Assembly (NCBI GenBank): GCA_002104905.1
Contig: MCFE01000168.1
Span: forward strand, 62,001-126,000
Source of the DNA: Basidiobolus meristosporus CBS 931.73
Lineage: Eukaryota; Basidiobolomycota; Basidiobolomycetes; Basidiobolales; Basidiobolaceae
Direction: 5' to 3'
DNA: 64,000 nt
The notes beneath the pieces are model-generated. The model ran no database searches. It was not told the DNA's origin and saw only the letters and a program-made list of their open reading frames with translations. Position 1 is the first letter of the stretch; every line of letters starts with the position of its first letter. A program made the translations under genes and the position numbers. This document shows, one piece after another, positions 35,371 through 46,290 of the stretch.

Positions 35371-36892
35371 ATGAACGCCTTTAATGCTCTTCGTTTGTTA
35401 GTCAACCCTGTTAGTAAATCATTGTCCGTTGGTAGAGGTCTATCTGTTCGTGCTTTATCCAACACTGCTTCCAGAAGCTTCGCTACTGCTGAGAACGAAT
35501 CGATAAAGAAAGATGCACAAACCGCTGAGGGTCTTTCAGCCGCCGCTATCCACTCCAACGGCCCAGCCCGTAATGACTGGACTAGAGAAGAGATTCAGGC
35601 TATCTATGATTCTCCATTTTTAGATCTTCTTTTCCACGCTGTAAGTATTTTCTCGGAAAGGTAGACTAAAAAGAAGAACTGACTTATGGAAAACTTCATA
35701 AATATCTAGGCCAAAGTTCATCGTGCCAACTTCAACCCTCGTGAGGTGCAGCAAGCCACCTTGTTAAGCATCAAGACTGGTGGCTGTAGTGAAGACTGTT
35801 CCTACTGCCCTCAATCTTCTCGTCATGAAACTGAGGTGAAGGCTTCCAAGTTACTGGAGCGTGACGTTGTTCTTGATGCTGCTCGCAAGGCCAAGAATGC
35901 CGGAAGTACCCGCTTCTGTATGGGTGCTGCCTGGAGAGAGGTTGGTGGGAAAAAAACCAACTTCAACAATATATTAGATTACGTAAAAGAGATCAGGTAT
36001 TGGGTTGATTTTTCATGTGATAGTCATACAGCTCTGACCTGGTTTGAACTTCATTAGAGGAATGGGTATGGAGGTCTGTTGTACTCTCGGAATGTTGGAC
36101 GAAGCTCAAGCCAAGGCCTTGAAAAATGCTGGCCTCACCGCTTATAACCATAACCTTGACACATCCAGAGAATACTACTCCAAGGTACTGTTGTGACGTC
36201 AACGTATGTTACACATGCATGGTAATCTGATTCCATAATAGATCATCACTACTCGTACCTACGATGAGCGTCTCGAGACCATTGCTCGTGCTCGCGAAGC
36301 TGGTATCTCTGTATGTTCAGGTGGTATTATTGGACTCGGAGAATCCGAGGATGACCGAGTTGGTTTGCTTACTACCCTAGCAACTCTTCCTGCTCACCCC
36401 GAGAGTGTCCCAATCAATGCCCTTCTCGCGGTTAAAGGAACTCCATTAGAAAACCAAGAGGTAAAGATGATTCAATGATCGTATTCCCTTCGACCTCATT
36501 CATAACTATTGTCTGTTTAGCCTGTCAAAATATGGGATATGGTTAGAATGATCTCCACTGCTCGTATTGTCATGCCCAAATCCATGGTTCGCTTGTCTGC
36601 CGGTAGAGTTCGGTTCTCTCAGCCTGAGCAAGCACTTTGCTTCTTTGCAGGGGCCAACTCAATCTTCACTGGCGACAAGCTGCTGACTACACCCAACAAC
36701 GAATTCACTGATGATCAACTCATGTTCCAAACCCTTGGTAAGTCGTATCTCCCCTCTGGTGATACAAATCTAGTATGCTTACACTTCTGAAAAGGTCTCG
36801 TTCCCAAGCCCCCCAAATTCGAACAAAGCTCATGCAGCGGAGGCTGCAGCCACTCTGACGCTGAGCCAAAACAGGCCGATGCTGCCAATTGA
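35371..36892 (+). CDS. BIO2: Biotin synthase, mitochondrial radical-SAM enzyme
   Basis: Six exons (35371-35640, 35710-35996, 36058-36184, 36242-36460, 36521-36737, 36795-36892) encode 405 aa. The N-terminus is a mitochondrial presequence rich in Arg, Ser and Leu. The radical-SAM cluster motif [14 protein letters not shown] (Cys 116, 120, 123) follows [49 protein letters not shown] and SAGRVRFS match BioB and yeast Bio2, including the conserved Arg of the [2Fe-2S] site. The enzyme inserts sulfur into dethiobiotin, the last step of biotin synthesis. The C-terminal tail [12 protein letters not shown] has extra cysteines of unknown role. The gene for the two preceding steps begins 5.5 kb downstream on the same strand. 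Confidence 0.97.
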
Positions 36893-37583
36893 ACAGTGAC
36901 AGTTTCATAAATGTAAAAGCACATCTGTACACAATTCATTTTACTGTGTCATCCCAATTTATCATCCCACATCATTTAGTACAATCATTCATTTCTCTCC
37001 AATATAATCGAAAGCTCCGCCGTTTATTTAACTTATCATGTACCTTGGCTGTGGTCGAAAAAAGTGAAATAAATAAACCGCAGGTATTCTCGGATCCGAT
37101 GCTCTGATGTAATAGTCAAATTAATGAGGCTTATTCTGGAATCCTGAAGACTGTCATGTGTTACCTCTCTCGTCGCTATGAATGTTGCCTGGAAAATACC
37201 GAAACGCCGTCTGGTGGTCCGGAGTCCAAAAAAAGTCAAATTAATTTTGGTCAATCATCAATTTATGCTATATTGGGGCCAAGAGTTTTCACAGCCTTGG
37301 TTCACTAACCAAGGTCCTCACGTCACCAGTGCAATGATTCAGTTAGCAATCCGCTTCTTCCCCACACTGATCGCTATCGCATTGAAGGTGGAGTCAAATG
37401 TAGGAGATTAGACAGTTCCCATTGATTAACAATAATTAACTCATGCGATATTGTTGACATATGCGCTATTGTTGATTTGCAGCTCTTTTGTGAGCGTCCA
37501 TCAACCTGATTGTGAAGGCGCCAGAGGTGTATTTAAGGCCACTCTCTGCGAGGTGATTTTCCAAAGTTCAGTCGTTCTCTCCC
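36893..37583. other. Intergenic between BIO2 and the amidohydrolase
   Basis: No gene is supported. CTCATGCGATATTG and CATATGCGCTATTG near 37441 and 37460 form a weak imperfect repeat before the amidohydrolase. Confidence 0.4.
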
Positions 37584-38907
37584 ATGGCCAGCATTAGGAA
37601 TACCTGTCTTTTACTTTGGACATCCCTTGTGATATTTGCATCTGGTCACACAGCCCAGATCAATGTCAACCTTCCCAGATCACTAAGCTCAAAGCCGAGC
37701 GTTTGCACGAGCACGCTCATTGCAAATGGGAACCTCATCGACACCAAGACCAAGAAATCCTGGCTGGCAGATATCCTAGTCAGAGACGGGCGTGTGGCGG
37801 CGATCAAAAAGGCTGGGTCAATCCCTAAACACCTTGCTTCCCAGGTGGTCGATGCCACAGGGCTATTCGTTACTCCTGGTCTAGTGGACCTTCATACCCA
37901 TATTTACTGGGGGGCCACATATTGGGGAATAGAGGCTGATCCTGTAGCTGCGCGAAGTGGGGTTACGACCTGGAATGACGCTGGTAGCAGTGGCGCATAT
38001 ACTTTTCCCGGACTACGTAAATTCGTAATCAACCAAACCCGTGCGAGGGCTTTCGTGTTCCTTAATATTGCCGCGCAAGGGTTGACCTCGCGCATCTTAC
38101 GAGTTGATCAAGGCCAGTGATGTGGCTGATGTGGAGCTGGCGCTATGGACAATTGGTAACAATACTGATGTTATCAAAGGAATCAAAGTGCGGATGGATT
38201 CCGATGCAACCTCCGGCTCAGGTTTAGAGGGGTTGAAGCGGGCTCGCCAGGTTGCTGACAAGACGAAGCTTCCCATCATGGTCCACATCGGTCATACTCC
38301 TCCTGTAATTGAAGATATCGCAGAATACCTCGGCAAAGGCGACATTTTGACCCATTGTTTCAATGGACATGAGAATCGTTTAATAGACAATAGCGGAAAA
38401 TTACGGCCAGTTGTCCATACGTTGAAGAGTAAAGGAGTCCATTTTGACATTGGCCATGGCGGCGGTAGCTTTGACTACACTGTGGCTGAAAAGATGATTG
38501 CTGACGGCTTCATGCCCGATTCGGTGAGCTCTGATTTACACCAGATCTCTACTCTCGGTAGTGCACAAGATCTCCCGACCGTTCTTTCCAAGTTACTCAA
38601 CCTCGGGATTCCTCTGGAAGAGCTTATCGCCAAGGCTACTTTGGTTCCAGCAAGAATCATTGGTCATCCCGAACTTGGCCGTCTACAGGTGGGTGGCCCG
38701 GCGGATATAGCCATTTTCCGTCTTGAGCATGGTCAATTTCATTTCACCGACAATGCGGGGAATAAACGCAATGGTACCATGAGAATTGTAAATACTCACA
38801 CATTCAGGGATGGCATACCCATGCCACACGTTGAGGCCGAGCCTGCTGCTTCCTGGGCGATTAGGGATGCTGGTGTGGTGTCTGGAGTGAAGCCTCCAAC
38901 TATGTAG
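37584..38907 (+). CDS. Secreted amidohydrolase/deacetylase of bacterial type, with an apparent frameshift
   Basis: No introns. A signal peptide (LLLWTSLVIFASGHTA) precedes a dihydroorotase-like metal-dependent hydrolase fold. The five expected metal ligands survive: HTH in VDLHTHIYWG, the carboxylated Lys in GIKVRM, His in MVHIGHTPP, His in LTHCFNG, and Asp in SSDLHQIS. The order and spacing match bacterial amidohydrolase/deacetylase family proteins. The first frame (37584-38120) and the second (usable from about 38092 to 38907) overlap but differ by +1. Moving frame near 38088-38095 gives a smooth family-like join (LTS to SYELIKASDVADVE), so one extra base is present. This may be a sequencing error, a polymorphism or a recent inactivation. 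The substrate cannot be told. Confidence 0.75.
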
Positions 38908-39083
38908 CCAACCCTCTCGATCTGATATCATCAATATACCCTAACCAAAAAGTGAATCTTCGTGGACAACTTTATGTAATTTCTGTTGTGCTGAATGAAC
39001 CTCCACACCTTAGTGTCATACATAAGAATGTCTATACACTAGTCTGTCAAAATAATAAACGTAAATATTACATGTGTACAATG

Positions 39084-39882
39084 CTAGAGGTAGCCTTTCC
39101 CGTGGCACACTGAACAAACAGATGGCGCCAGGGTGTTGGCTAGGCTAGATATGATGGAGAATTGATTGGGACGGTTTTGGCCTAAACCCGAACGGATTAG
39201 TTACTCGAATTCAGCAAAGTTTGGTGGTACTCTGTGTATCTCACTTACCCTGACACTTGTAGCATGGTCGGCCTTTAACAACATAAACGCCGGGCGCAAT
39301 CATGGTTCCTGGCTGGTTGGCAGCTGAGTTGATTAATTGTTGTCCATACGGACAGTGTGTGCAGAGCTTTCCTGGTCGTTTCCAACCGCGATTGTCACAG
39401 TAGCCACATACGAAGTTAGGATTGAACGGTCCAGTTGGTGGAACGATTGAGTAACTGCCGGGTCTTATCTGGTTGTATCCAGCTATAGGCTGTTGAGGGG
39501 CTGAGGGCCACTGCTGCGGATATTGCGGAAAAGGTATTGGTGGAATGCTGGGCTGTATGGCAGTGTTATGTGGAGGGTTGGCGAGGTAGCCGTTTGGCGT
39601 TATTGGCCTATATAGATTACTACCAGGGGAATAATAGGACGTAGTTGAGGTTGAAGGCCCCGGTTGGTAGTTTTGTTGAAAGGCTTGTGTTCGAGGAGGT
39701 TGAAACTGAGGGTTAGCTTGCGGGGATGCATTTCCGTATGGCGAGGGTGTGGCTAAATTTGGGCGCACACCTTGGTCTGCAATAATTTCATGCTGTTCAG
39801 GGAAACGTGTGTATGGCGGAGGTGGCTCAGAAGGTGTTGTTTCGTCATTCAGATCTTGGGAGAGTTGCTGGTTTGTATTCAT
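39084..39882 (-). CDS. Hua1-like proline-rich protein with a J-protein-type zinc finger
   Basis: Exon 1 is 39882-39249 and exon 2 is 39181-39084 (243 aa); the first exon appears to end in a stop, but GGTAAGTGA is a perfect donor and splicing adds a second half with CSVCHGKGYL. The N-terminal 150 residues are Pro/Gln/Asn-rich with a PPPPY motif near residue 20. The C-terminal part has paired cysteines: CGYCDNRGW, CTHC, CYKCQG and CSVCHGKG, like the zinc-binding repeats of type I DnaJ proteins. Yeast Hua1 has this layout and belongs to the Rsp5 ubiquitin-ligase network, to which the PPxY motif would fit. A double E-box palindrome lies about 100 bp upstream. Confidence 0.75.
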
Positions 39883-39975
39883 GACTTCAAGTTCATAATT
39901 TTTGGGATTCTGACTTTGTTATATCTGCGAAAGCATGCGTTGACTAATTAGGACAATGCCAAGCATGGCTTGTGT

Positions 39976-40002
39976 ATCCACGTGATCCAAGGTCACGTGG
40001 AT
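39976..40002. promoter_or_regulatory. Perfect inverted repeat containing two CACGTG E-boxes
   Basis: Ten-base arms ATCCACGTGA and TCACGTGGAT flank a 7-base spacer (TCCAAGG). Each arm contains CACGTG, the core site of fungal bHLH factors such as Cbf1 and Pho4. The element lies 94-120 bp upstream of the Hua1-like start codon, and downstream of no other start, so it probably controls that gene. Confidence 0.55.
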
Positions 40003-40211
40003 CTATTGTTGGTGTAAATTGAATTCTCGAAGATCAAGGACTTTGGATTTAATATCGATTGTATCTACATACAGTACATTGGCCGTGTATGATGGGTGAA
40101 TGAGTATAATAGAGATAGGTTAAATGCCAAGTGAACAGTTGGAGAGAGGAGATATGCAAAAGAGAACAAAGAAGTGGTTGGTATAGTGAAATTCTATATG
40201 GGGCCAACTTG

Positions 40212-41895
40212 TTAGATCTGGCGAACCAACACCTGCATCTTTCTAAGAACAGCAACAAAAACGCCGGCGGCAAGGATCGTCGAGAACCCTGCTACCATGG
40301 AGAAGGCATATGGGTTGTCCTCATAGAAAGAGGTCAAATTCATACCAAAGAGACAGGCCACAAACGAACCTGCCCCCAATCCAAGTGTTCCCATGGTGAT
40401 TTTCAGTTCAAGTAAGAGTAGGTTGTTCCGCTGAGAATCGAGTATAATATTAACAATATCCTCGGTGGTTTTTGTATTAGCGCTGACTGCTGCGACTGTA
40501 TTCGCAATTTCCTCCACTTGCTTTAGGTAAGTCTCCAACAAAAGCTCCACATCGTCGCTTTGCGACGCTAGGTTCTGCAGGCCTTCTTTTTTGGCTGTCA
40601 AATACATGGCCTCCAGATCCTCATCTAAATCGCCGCTTATCAATACTCTGCACGAATGCTCCAGTAAACAGGCTGGGTACATACCTTGCTCTAGCACTTC
40701 TAAGATGGCATCTCTAATGTTCAAGGTACGCTGTTCAAATTTGGAAAGGCGCTTAGAGTACTGCAATAATTCTTTCAGCTTGTCTCTGTCGATGGACTCT
40801 TCTAGATACGAGAGTAGATTGGTGACCAAGCTAACAAGCACCTCCATCTCGCTTTGCAACGAGCTAACCACGCTAATCATTATCGCTTCCAGTGCCCTGA
40901 AAATAACCTGTCGTTAGCGCGATTCTCCTGAAAGTCCCGAATATAAAATACCTGAATTCGAAGGCGAGTTGGTGATCTTTATTGCTCTGCGCGCTTAGTC
41001 GTTCCTGCAGGTCGTAGATGAAAATCGATTGATTGTAACTATCGCTGGATCCATATGAATCGAACAACACGACTGCATCCGCTTTGATCAACGCTCTGAT
41101 GTGAGCAAGGTGAACCAGAATGGCCTCTTTGCGCACCAAGATGGCTGGCATTTGATTCACGAAATTACTATCGATCTTGAAAACGTACAGGCCGATACTT
41201 CATTAGAATCTTTCACGCTTGCATCATTCCATGTGACATGATCTTTACCTTTCTAAGGTCACGCGCCTTTGAATTGAAACCAAGCAAGAAATCGCGTATA
41301 TAAGTATGCAGACAAGAAAAGGAGAGACTGGATGGCCGGACACTATACCTGTAGTCCATGCTGTTTTGGATTGTGAGAAAACATCCGGGTTTAGTAGGGG
41401 AGTCGAGGGGACGCTCACGAAAACGAACATCGTACCTGAGTACACAATTCGAGCTTTGAAAATTCACCAGCTGTGATTTTTACGTTTCCTCTATGGTCAA
41501 ATTCTGTACCTTGAATATGGTGTGAACAAAAGAATCTTTAAGAAAGCCGGTATTCGAGTCACTATACATTTCAGCTTCAGCTCGTTAGCCTGGTTACTGG
41601 CAGGGGTAGGTATAGGTCTAACTGGGAGGTTTCGTCTATATGTCGTTTTAGCAGAAAAGAAGGAGGTGTCGGGGCGGGAGTAATTGGCCGTGCGTTGCTT
41701 TTGTGCTTGCAAGATGCGTCCGAGCATCGTTTGCGGTCTTTTGGAACGATCGGCAGAGAAGAAGGAGCGAGATGCTGCACACGAGGTTCTAGCAGAAAGG
41801 AATACCGTTTGTGCACTGGCTGGCCCATATCGGCCCATAGGCTTTGCCCAGCATGTAACTTGACTAGTGAAAGTAGTCCGTAGGACTTTAAACAT
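40212..41895 (-). CDS. MRS2: Mitochondrial magnesium channel Mrs2
   Basis: Six exons: 41895-41568, 41509-41436, 41360-41349, 41266-41249, 41175-40952 and 40896-40212 (446 aa). Exons 3 and 4 are only 12 and 18 nt and code for HGLQ and ARDLRK; without them the conserved CTQ-HGLQ-ARDLRK-IDS segment is lost. A basic, Arg/Ser-rich mitochondrial presequence comes first. Further motifs are NQMPAILVRKEAILVHL, HIRALIKADAVVLFDSYG, LAFEFRALEA, TEDIVNIILDSQRNNLLLL, and two membrane helices around the GMN signature (residues 403-405) with the acidic FYEDNPYA loop. The protein forms the Mg2+ pore of the inner membrane. It is divergent from BIO3-BIO1. Confidence 0.95.
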
Positions 41896-42415
41896 GAAGC
41901 TTACTTTGAGGAATAAGGCAGGCCAGTTGGTAAAAGAAGATATGTGGGAGTATTAGGATGTGTCCTCTGAAAGTATGTACAGAGAATCACTGAGTGTGCT
42001 GTCCAAAACAAGTCCGTACAAAGTAAACTCTCGTCCAAAATAATATATAGCCAAATGTTAGCCGTCTTCACAATCCGATTTGTAGCTTTGGACCAGAAGA
42101 TAAGTTTTTTCGGACGATTTTTTTGTTCAACCTTCTGCGGATTAATCAAACCTTAGGGAAACTAGTCATAAATATTGCTCATCAATTTGCGGGTCCACAT
42201 ACTCGTATTCAGCTGGAGGGAGTACACGTTTGCCGAAAACCAATGTATTCTCGAATAGATGTCACGTTACTCACCTTGATTTGGAATTCCGATAACCTCG
42301 AGCTCTCGGATGATGAATACCAAATGGCTGTCAAGCTCCGCGACAGGTACTTTAAATACCAAGGTGTCATACTCATAAAATCTAATCTTGTTCAGCATTG
42401 GATAAGCTCCCCATA
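41896..42415. other. Divergent promoter of MRS2 and BIO3-BIO1
   Basis: A 520-bp stretch between two start codons; no gene or clear element seen. Confidence 0.4.
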
Positions 42416-45231
42416 ATGGCCTATCTACCGAAACGTTTTCTTCCCCATCAGATATTTGCTGCAAACACCGACGTTGGGAAAACCATTTTCTCCACTGCCT
42501 TATGTCGCGGTGTTGCTGCAAGATATCCCAACAGTTCTATCTACTATCTCAAACCAGTTCAAACTGGTTACCCTGTAGATAGCGACGCCAGGTACAGATA
42601 TAGGAATACTAGCGCTATGACTGCCCACCTTAACCCTTCAGTGTTCGTTGTTCAATGAATCCAGGCACGCCAAGAAATTCTGCCCTAGAATCACTGCTGC
42701 AGACACACTGTACACTTATAAGGATCCCGTCAGCCCGCATATAGCGACTACTACTGTGAGTCTTCTTTATATATCTGTATTCCTAGGCTTTATGCTCGCA
42801 TTGGCTTATCCGCTTTTGCTTGAATGAAAATACAGCCCCCTTCGGATGTTAGTGTGCTACAATCCGTTCGTACCAAAATCGAAGAATATGCGAAAGAGAG
42901 CAAGGGAAAAGACGCTTTCATGTTCCTTGAAACCGCTGGAGGTACAGAATAGCAAAATCTTTTTTGTGTGTAAGAGCAACTGATTTGACCTCGTATTTGT
43001 AGGAGTAAACAGCCCCGTCATGTCAGGTTGAGTAATACACAATATCAATTGAAGTCAGACTTCACGGACTGACCCATTTCTATTGTAACTCTTGTTCTGA
43101 ATACTAGGAACGTTACAATGCAATTTCTATCGTCCATTACGGCTTCCTACCCTACTTGTCGCCGATTCGAAACTTGGCGGCATTTCTACTACCTTATCTT
43201 CCTTCGAATCGCTACACGTCCGTGGATATGACGTGAACACTGTATTGTTATTTGAGGATGACAGCTGGAAGAACAATGAATTTTTGGCCAAGCAATTACC
43301 GGAAGATATTCGGGTGTTTTCAATCCCCTCCCCTCCGGCTCGTCAGCCCAACAGAGATGATACCATGGAGATGAGCCAGTACTACGCTCAGATAGACGAG
43401 GTCTTCAAGAATGTTGCAGAGCATCTAAAGGATAGAAGCGATGAGAGAATCACGCGATTGATGGAGATGGAGGCCAAAACAAAGGATGTGATCTGGTGGC
43501 CTTTTACTCAACACCACAACGTGAAGAATGTTACAGTTATCGATTCTGCTTGCGGTGATATGATGGTCACACTAGACCCTAAAGCCAAGGACTCCAAGGA
43601 GGACTCTAATCTGTTTAATGAGAAGTTTGATGGGTGTGCCAGCTGGTGGACTCAAGGTCTTGGACATGGATCCCCTTCTTTGAGCATGGCTACTGCGCAT
43701 GCTGCCGGTAGATATGGCCACGTTATAGCTCCCGAATGTACTAATGAGCTGTCGCTCTCATTGGCCGAGAAGCTAGTTGGTACAGTTGGTAAGGGTTGGG
43801 CTCAGCGCGTGTACTATTCGGACAATGGAAGCACTGCAACTGAAATTGCACTGAAGATGGCGCTTAGACACACCGCCAATAAGCATCAGCTATCCAGTAG
43901 CGCCGAGAAGAGTGAGGACATCGAGATCATTGGATTAAAGGGAAGCTATCATGGAGACACCATAGGTGCCATGGATGCATGTGATCCCAATGTTTACAAC
44001 GGCACCATTCATTGGTAAGAGTCTGTATGCGGCATTTATCCAGCAGTCCGTTCTTTTCTAAATTGGCAATCAGGTACCAACCTAGAGGCTTCTGGTTTGA
44101 TCCACCCACCGTGTCCATGAAAAATGGTGTCTACAACATCCATGTCCCTGAGTCATTCAAGTGCAGCTCTGTTGGTGAGACTAATTTCTCCTCTTTGAGC
44201 GGAGTATTTGGTGATCGCTCCAAAAGCGCACTGGCTGATTTCTATCGATCATATATCGATAAGACCCTAGATGGTCTCATCAAACAAGGAAGACGCTTCG
44301 GTGCCTTGATGATGGAGCCAATACTGATGGGCGCTGGGGGTATGATCTTTGTAGATCCTCTGTTCCAGAAATCTCTGGTCGAGGCGGCGAGAGATCTACG
44401 ATACACGGACACCAGCGACAAAGGTATTCCGGTGATTCTTGACGAAGTGTTCACTGGGTTCTGGCGTCTTGGAAGAAGAAGCGCAGCAGAGATTCTGGGC
44501 GTGGTAAGGATTTTTTGCAGAGTGCATGCCACCGCACCCGACTAAAACTATCTTCCCCTACAGAAACCCGATATTGCCGCGTACGCAAAGCTCTTAACTG
44601 GAGGCCTTGTTCCTCTTGCGGTGACCTTGACTAGCGAAGAGATATTCAAATCATTCTACTCTCCCAACAAGCATGAAGCATTATTGCATGGGCACTCATA
44701 CACTGCGCATCCAATTGGCTGCTCAGTTGCTCTCCAATCCATTAAGGAATACGAACAGAAGTACACCTCGCAATTAACCCTTCCCTCACATACATTGAAT
44801 GAGCTTTCAGACAGGGATTGGTACATCTGGAATCCTGAGGTGAGCCCATCTTTTCTTACCAATGCTAGTAATGATACTTATCACCATTCTTATGTAGACT
44901 GTGAAGCATATCTCACATTTACCCAATGTGCAAGGGGTTGTTTCACTGGGTACTGTTTTGGCCATTGAACTGAAGGATACTGAGGGAGCAGGTACATATT
45001 ATTGATCAATGTGCGCAGGAGAGGCGATTCCTCTAATAACCAATGTCCACTGTAGGCTACACATCCAACGTATCCAAAGAGTTTATCCAACACATCCGCA
45101 ACATCGATGACTCAATTCAGGTGTTCGCCCGACCCCTGGGCAATGTTGTGTATGTAATGGGCTCAATTGTTACCACACCCGAGCAGGTTAAGCAGCTGGA
45201 GAACACGATCTTGAGTGCATTGAAGCTCTAG
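42416..45231 (+). CDS. BIO3-BIO1: Bifunctional dethiobiotin synthetase / DAPA aminotransferase
   Basis: Nine exons: 42416-42591, 42665-42755, 42836-42941, 43003-43026, 43108-44014, 44074-44503, 44564-44839, 44898-44991 and 45056-45231 (759 aa). Exon 4 is a 24-nt micro-exon coding for the conserved GVNSPVMSG part. The first 250 residues are a BioD domain: AANTDVGKT (P-loop), YLKPVQTGY, ETAGGVNSP and YRPLRLPTLLVADSKLGG. The rest is a BioA class-III aminotransferase: WWPFTQHHNV, YYSDNGSTATEIALKMA, LKGSYHGDTIGAMDA, ILDEVFTGFWRLG and AKLLTGG with the pyridoxal-phosphate Lys (about 587). It makes DAPA from KAPA and closes the ureido ring to give dethiobiotin, the substrate of BIO2. The same domain order is known from plants and filamentous fungi. 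Confidence 0.96.
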
Positions 45232-46290
45232 GCCAGACTTCGCTCCGTATGCGCATCTAGAAAATGCACCCATATATACCAGAGCTTTTACCATTAATGA
45301 TTGCATTGCATTTGTCATTTGAATAAACACATCTCATCAGGGGAGATGAGAATCCAACCAGTAATGTTAAACTTGCGTAGGGTAGGGTGGAGGATTCAAC
45401 TTTATCAAGATGACCATCTAAAGGCTGATTTGTCACGTAAATAATAATGGCCCATTGTCGAAGCCATCATAACAAGTTAGGAAACAATGTAAAGCGTGCT
45501 CTAACCGATTGTGATACCTACAGCTACTCCCCATGGCACGACAATTTAAGCTCATTTGTGATCAAACATGAGGTTTTAGCTATTTACCAAAATAGGCGAG
45601 GCAGCTGGCTTGACAACCCGTATATGGGAGTATTAATGCGATTGCTATGTAGCCCTTTATCACCCCTGCTCCTCGAATTTATTGGTTGGGCAGTGTTGTT
45701 AGCGGTGCATGTAGTTCATGAGCATTTAGTCTCCGACTAGTCTGAAAACTGCTGTTTCTGAAATGTACCTGAGCTAGTTGTGCCTTCAACCCAGACAGTC
45801 GACCGAACATTGGTAATGTTGGAAATGCAACCTTGGTTCAATATCCCCGACCTAAAATCCATATATTGAGTTCCATCTATGGAGAATTTCCAGTATTTTT
45901 TTGGCAATAATGTGGGAGCACGGCGGATCACCATAATACAGCCAACCAAGGTGATTGGCCTACACACTCTGCCACAATCAACCTGACAATATATCCATAT
46001 CTATTGATCCCATTGACTATGGGCATGCTGGGATCCTAATGAACTCAAGATAATTAAGGAAAACCCCAATTTAGGAAGTAGCCCATTGCTTCTAACCTTT
46101 ATCTCGCTTGCTTTTGTTCTCCACCATTGTTAACGGCTTGTACACCAAGTATTCCTTGCCTTATTCCCCACTCTTTCTTACTCTTCTTTCACCCTTGGTT
46201 GAAGCCTTCACTTCTTCACTATTGTTAGTCTTCCCTGTGTTTCACACACCACTGGTTTCGGTGTACTGATATCACGCTCTCGTTGTTAAA
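45232..46290. other. Intergenic; holds one weak minus-strand frame
   Basis: No gene is well supported. A minus-strand frame at 45967-45737 (76 aa) reads partly protein-like (KKYWKFSIDGTQYMDF), but has no family match that I can defend and no clear splice partners. It may be a gene fragment. Confidence 0.3.
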
